64,000 nt of DNA from Megachile rotundata (lineage: Eukaryota; Arthropoda; Insecta; Hymenoptera; Megachilidae), in NCBI RefSeq assembly GCF_050947335.1, contig NC_134995.1, forward strand, positions 7,354,501 through 7,418,500, written 5' to 3'. The notes under the pieces were generated by a model. The model saw only the letters and a list, made by a program, of their open reading frames with translations, ran no database searches and was not told the DNA's origin. Both the position numbers and the translations under genes were made by a program. Below are positions 59,937-64,000 of this stretch, piece after piece (the stretch's first letter is position 1; the number at the start of each line of letters is the position of its first letter).

Positions 59937-61994
59937 ATGACATCCAATGAAATGGAAGTAGATGAGGAGAATGAAGAGAAACCGAAGAATTTTCACGAAT
60001 TAGAGTTAGATGACAGAATTTTAAAGGTAAAGAATTTCTAGGTGCTTTCAAGAATAAGGTTATGTTTTCGTGAAAAAGCAACTGCTTTCTCAGATGTCAT
60101 TTAAATTTTATATACATGCTAATGTACATTTGCAATTTGCGTTTTTACATGACTTATAGATACATATTACAATGTTTTTTTAGGCTGTTGCTAAATTAGG
60201 TTGGCTTGAACCCACGTTAATACAAGAGAAAGCTATCCCACTGTTATTAGAAGGGAAAGATGTTTTAATTAGAGCTCGCACAGGATCTGGTAAAACAGCG
60301 GCATTTGCGATACCATTGATTCAAAAAATTTTGTTAAACAAAAGGGCACAGAAGAAGCAAGACATTAAGGGTCTAATTGTAGCTCCTAGCAAAGAACTAT
60401 GCAAACAAATACACGATGTAATTATGAGTTTGACAATAAAATGCAGTAGAGAAGTAAATGTTGTTGATGTCAGTCCTCAATTAGAACTAATTGCACAAAA
60501 GCCACTATTAAATCAAAAGCCTGATATTGTGATTGGTACACCAAGCAGGCTGTTACAGCATTTAAAAGCAAATAACATGAAATTGAAACACTCTCTTGAA
60601 ACATTAATAATTGATGAAGCTGATTTGGTAAGTTCTTTTAGTTTAATGTACTGGTTTCACGTGTAATAACGTTCTTTTTATATTACAGGTATTTTCATTT
60701 GGATATGAGGATGAAATAAAGAATTTGTTGAGTTATTTACCAACTGTGTACCAAGCAGCTTTAGCTTCTGCAACATTGTCAGAAGATGTTTTAACACTTA
60801 AAAAGTTGGTACTTCATCGTCCAGTAACTTTGAAATTAGAAGAGCCACCATTGGCTCCATTATCTCAGTTATCACATTACAGCCTTGCTGCAGAAGAAAA
60901 TGATAAAGCTGCAATTTTATATGCACTGTTGAAATTGAACTTAGTTAGGTAAATATGATCATTAATATATTTGAGACAGAAGTATTTTAATAATGTGGAA
61001 CATAATTTACAGAGGGAAGACTATAATATTTGTAAATACAGTAGATAGATGTTATAAATTGAAATTATTTTTGGAACAATTTGGCATACCTACTTGCGTT
61101 TTAAATTCCGAATTACCAGCTCTCTCACGATGTAGAGCTGTTTCTCAATTTAATAGCGGAACATACGACATTATAATAGCATCAGATGAAAAATCTTTAG
61201 AGGAAGTATGTATTACAAATTGCAGCTATGTAAATTGTGACTTTACTTTAAATATTTATATTTTCCAATATTCCTTTCAGCCTCACATAATCAAAGTTAA
61301 AAGAGGTAAACGAAAAAAAGATAAAGAATCTGGTGTAGCGCGTGGTATAGATTTTCAATTTGTGTCCAACGTAATTAATTTCGATTTTCCGCCGGACGTG
61401 AATTCTTACATTCATAGAGCCGGTCGTACTGCAAGAGGAAAAAATCAAGGAACAGCGTTAAGTTTTATATCAATACGAGAAAGACCTCTTCTCGAGCAAG
61501 TTGAATCAGAATTGAAACATTGTTATAATCGTGACGCATTATTCAAAACGTACCAATTCAAACTGGAAGAAGTCGAAGGTTTTAGGTATGTTGAATTTTA
61601 ATATTTACTTTAGCATAAAATCAATACCTTTCTTTTTATTAGATATCGAGCAAAAGATGCTTGGAAAGCGGTAACGAGAATAGCAGTCCGTGAAGCTCGT
61701 TTAAAAGAAATAAAACAAGAGGTACTGAATTGTGACAAATTGAAAAGTTATTTTGAGGATAATCCAAGAGACTTGCAGTCATTAAGACAAGACAAAGCAT
61801 TACATACTGTAAAATTGCAACCACACCTGAAAGACGTGCCCGAATACATAGTCCCACCTACTCTGAAAAGGCTTGTGGGTATCGGTAAAAGAAAACGAAA
61901 ATTTAATAGAGATGCTGCAACATCTAAACCTACAGCTACGCAATTAAAATACAAAGCGCGTGCATCAAATCCTTTAATCAGTTTACAAATATAA
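59937..61994 (+). CDS. DDX56: DDX56, DEAD-box ATP-dependent RNA helicase
   Basis: Nucleolar RNA helicase needed for late 60S pre-ribosome assembly (known for DDX56 and yeast Dbp9). Six exons: 59937-60026, 60184-60627, 60689-60948, 61013-61205, 61281-61585, 61643-61994, all GT-AG, total 547 aa. Motifs: Q-motif region GWLEPTLIQEKAIP (36-49), motif I ARTGSGKT (61-68), Ia as PSKEL, Ib as GTPSR, II DEAD (174-177), III SAT (205-207), V ARGID (349-353), VI YIHRAGRTAR (372-381). A basic insert (KVKRGKRKKDKES) before ARGID and the C-terminal FRYRAKDAWKAVTRIAVREA and YFEDNPRDLQSLRQDK distinguish DDX56 from other DEAD proteins. The tail is basic (GKRKRK), fitting nucleolar targeting. It converges with PBDC1. 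Confidence 0.97.
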
Positions 61995-62001
61995 AAACCC
62001 A

Positions 62002-62007
62002 AATAAA
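62002..62007 (+). terminator. AATAAA polyadenylation signal of DDX56
   Basis: AATAAA lies 8 bp after the DDX56 stop. On the other strand AATAAA (62036-62041) can serve PBDC1. The two 3' UTRs are therefore probably short and may overlap at their ends. Confidence 0.5.
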
Positions 62008-62181
62008 AATAGTACATCTATTTTTTCCTAATTTGTTTATTTTGTGTTACATATTGCTTATTATAAATAACAGTCTATAACTTCGTAAGCTTTCAATACA
62101 TTTAAAATTGTACAAAGTTGTATATGAAAAATTATATCCTATCCAAATGAGTTTTAACATGTAATTTTAGAATATCATGAT

Positions 62182-63054
62182 CTATGACTCCTTCACAGTT
62201 TGTTTTGATTTGTACTTTTTTCTAATACCATCGTTCAAGCCTTCACGGTTTCTGGCAAGTTCAATGGCATAAAATTGTATCCTAGTAATAAGTACACTAT
62301 TTGCTTCAGAGTAATCTCCTTCACAATCAGCTCTTAACAGTGTACCAAAACAATAATCTTCTACAATTCCTTTGAACTGTTCACAAAATGGTCTCCATTT
62401 CATTTTTCCCTGGTCTGATTTTAATTCATCTTCGTTTATCTTATCTACCTTAAGGTCAGGGAAAACATCTCGAAAGGTTTTATAGATTTGATCATCGTGA
62501 GGGGTAAGTTTTAAAAACTTAGGATCAACCGAACATAAAATCTAAAATAAGAGGAAATTTAACATTTAGATCTTCAATTGCATAAAAATAAATTAACTGT
62601 CTTAAAATTTTGTTACATTGAAATAAACTTCAGCATGTTCCATGGCTTTGATTGCCCACATGGCTTCCACTGAGGGCTAAAAAAATGTACAAGAATTGTA
62701 ATTACTTATACTCATGTATTTTATTAATTCATTTATAACTTACATCATTGTCAAATTCTTCTGCTGGTCTAGACAATACGCTGGAGCCAGCTAACAATTG
62801 ATCTGCAGTCTTAAAAATTGCAAAAAATTATCAAACATGTTTATGTTAGAATGAAAACTGAATAATTTCAGGTAAAAGTAGATCAAAAGATATCATGAGT
62901 GAAATGAATGCCTTAACTATTTTAATTTCAATAATGTTCAATATGTTTTTGTTACAAAAGAAATAAATAACAGGTTAAGAATTCTTTTCACACACCAGAA
63001 CATATAAAAGCAGTAAAAATATACTGTACTCACAACGTTCCCAATGCGAGCCAT
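62182..63054 (-). CDS. PBDC1: PBDC1 family protein (polysaccharide biosynthesis domain-containing 1)
   Basis: Four exons on the - strand: 63054-63034, 62809-62744, 62676-62617 and 62541-62182, all phase 0 and GT-AG, giving 168 aa. It reads MARIGNV, TADQLLAGSSVLSRPAEEFD, PSVEAMWAIKAMEHAEVYFN, then ILCSVDPKFLKLTPHDDQIY, KTFRDVFPDLKVDKINEDEL, KWRPFCEQFKGIVEDYCFGT, LLRADC and the closing IQFYAIELARNREGLNDGI. The WAMRAMQHAEVYYKL-, WRPFC-, GIVEDFNYGTLLR- and FFAIEIARNREG-type strings are the signature of PBDC1 (human) and yeast YPL225W. The yeast protein is linked to chaperoning of newly made eEF1A; despite the name there is no evidence for sugar metabolism. The human acidic C-terminal tail is missing, as expected in insects. 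Confidence 0.93.
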
Positions 63055-63301
63055 TTTTTGCTGTATAAAAAATAAACTGACGCAACAGAATTATCGAATG
63101 TTTCTTAAAATATTTTAAAAAATCTTAAACTAGGACTCGACTGTGGAATACACATGTCACGCCGCTAAAAAACACGTGCGACGCAACAAAGTAAAGTGAC
63201 AATGAAAGTGGAACCAAACACAGCTGCTATTTCGATAAGACTGTCAGAATAAATATTTCGTTCTTGTTTTTAGAAAAAGTAACATTTAAGAAAATCTAAA
63301 C
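63055..63301. promoter_or_regulatory. bidirectional promoter with E-box, PBDC1 / EIF2B2
   Basis: 247 bp separate the divergent starts. CACGTG occurs at 63173-63178, in a short GC-richer patch (63150-63185). TTCGATAAG near 63231 and TTATCGAATG near 63090 resemble half of a DRE site. No TATA box. Confidence 0.5.
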
Positions 63302-64000
63302 ATGGTTAGCACAGAAACCGAAGGTATCAATGAAAGGGTATTAAAATTGATAAATGATATTCTTTATGGGTGAGACTTTAAAATGTTCTAACCTTAATTG
63401 ACTCAAATTTTTGTACCATTTTTTATAATGTTTATATTTTAGAGACATCAAAGGAACGTATAACATTGTTGTAGCGACTATATTGGTTTTGAAGGAAATT
63501 ATAAACAACACAGAATGGACTACTGCAGAGTATTAATCACATTTTTTCCATATACATATATATAGGATGTATAAACCTAAGAAACATTCAATTAAAATTC
63601 AGTTTTTATAATTAGTAAATGATATAAATACATAAAGATGATATCATTATCGTTCATTGCACATTTTCTTATTATAGTAACTGTAACTTTTAATTTGGAC
63701 AAGTGATCAAATTCAATTAAAAATTGCATAGTGCTTTTATAATTACAACATATTTCATGTATCCTTAGGTATATACAATCATCACCATATTAAATATTTA
63801 TTAAGTAAGAACATATTGAATATATTATTGTAATTGCATATTTTTTATTTTAAAAGGAATTTGATACATATAATAACACGAAATGGAAAATACTTGATAG
63901 AAACAATTCCTTTAGAATTTTGTATTGGCAATATGGTTAGAAGAATATTACAGATAATTAGGGAGGAATACACATTGGAATTGAAAAACAAAACTGAGGA
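63302..64000 (+). CDS. EIF2B2: EIF2B2, eIF2B beta subunit, 5' part (cut by window end)
   Basis: eIF2B is the guanine-nucleotide exchange factor for eIF2; beta belongs to the regulatory alpha/beta/delta subcomplex that senses eIF2 phosphorylation. Exons: 63302-63369 (start MVSTETEGINERVLKL), 63443-63529 and 63857 to beyond 64000. The joined reading continues GTYNIVVATILVLKEIINNT, EWTTAENLIHIITRNGKYLI, ETIPLEFCIGNMVRRILQII, REEYTLEL. GNMVRRxLxIIREEY is characteristic of EIF2B2 (human VGNMVRRVLKIIREEY). Both introns keep the frame (GG|A, GA|G). The second donor is GTATTA, weaker than usual. Only the N-terminal helical part (about 99 residues) is in the window; the Rossmann-like C-terminal part is beyond it. 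Confidence 0.93.

Overview
The window looks like AT-rich nuclear DNA from an insect, most likely a hymenopteran and perhaps a bee (inference). The reasons are spliced genes with GT-AG introns, an insect-type poly(rC)-binding KH protein (mushroom-body expressed, mub), abundant short TTAA- and TA-bounded elements, and a CCTAA-rich array resembling the TTAGG telomere repeat of many insects. No bacterial, organellar or viral gene set is visible, and I recognised no rRNA, tRNA or CRISPR array.

Layout. From 1 to about 22.9 kb lies the 3' part of mub on the + strand: the KH3 exon (1831-2126), one terminal exon (9076-9454) and, about 20.7 kb downstream of KH3, a second in-phase terminal exon (22834-22915). 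The second exon encodes a tail like the short C-terminus of vertebrate PCBP1/2, so the locus appears to choose between two last exons. From about 22.9 to 59.5 kb is a 36-kb stretch without a recognisable conserved gene. It holds phased AT repeats with a 10-11 bp beat and 31-32 bp higher-order units, palindrome arrays, MITE-like elements, a 1.3-kb near-perfect inverted repeat, a telomere-like array between inverted arms, and some GC-rich islands with promoter-like motifs. Much of it may be mub 3' UTR or downstream regulatory DNA, or may host unannotated noncoding transcripts.

From 59.5 kb to the end is a compact housekeeping cluster: a small unrecognised two-exon gene (- strand), DDX56 (+, six exons, complete, 547 aa), PBDC1 (-, four exons, complete, 168 aa) and the 5' part of EIF2B2 (+, three exons, cut by the window edge). 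The small gene and DDX56 are divergent (70 bp between starts), DDX56 and PBDC1 converge (187 bp between stops), and PBDC1 and EIF2B2 are divergent (247 bp). Both divergent gaps contain a CACGTG E-box. DDX56 acts in nucleolar 60S ribosome assembly and EIF2B2 in translation initiation, so the cluster is translation-oriented and probably shares growth control (inference).

The strongest candidates for something undescribed are the distant PCBP-type last exon of mub, the 50.2-51.6 kb long inverted repeat carrying six CTCF-like motifs, the array of 16-bp GACGTATATATACGTC palindromes, and the strand-switching, helically phased AT blocks.
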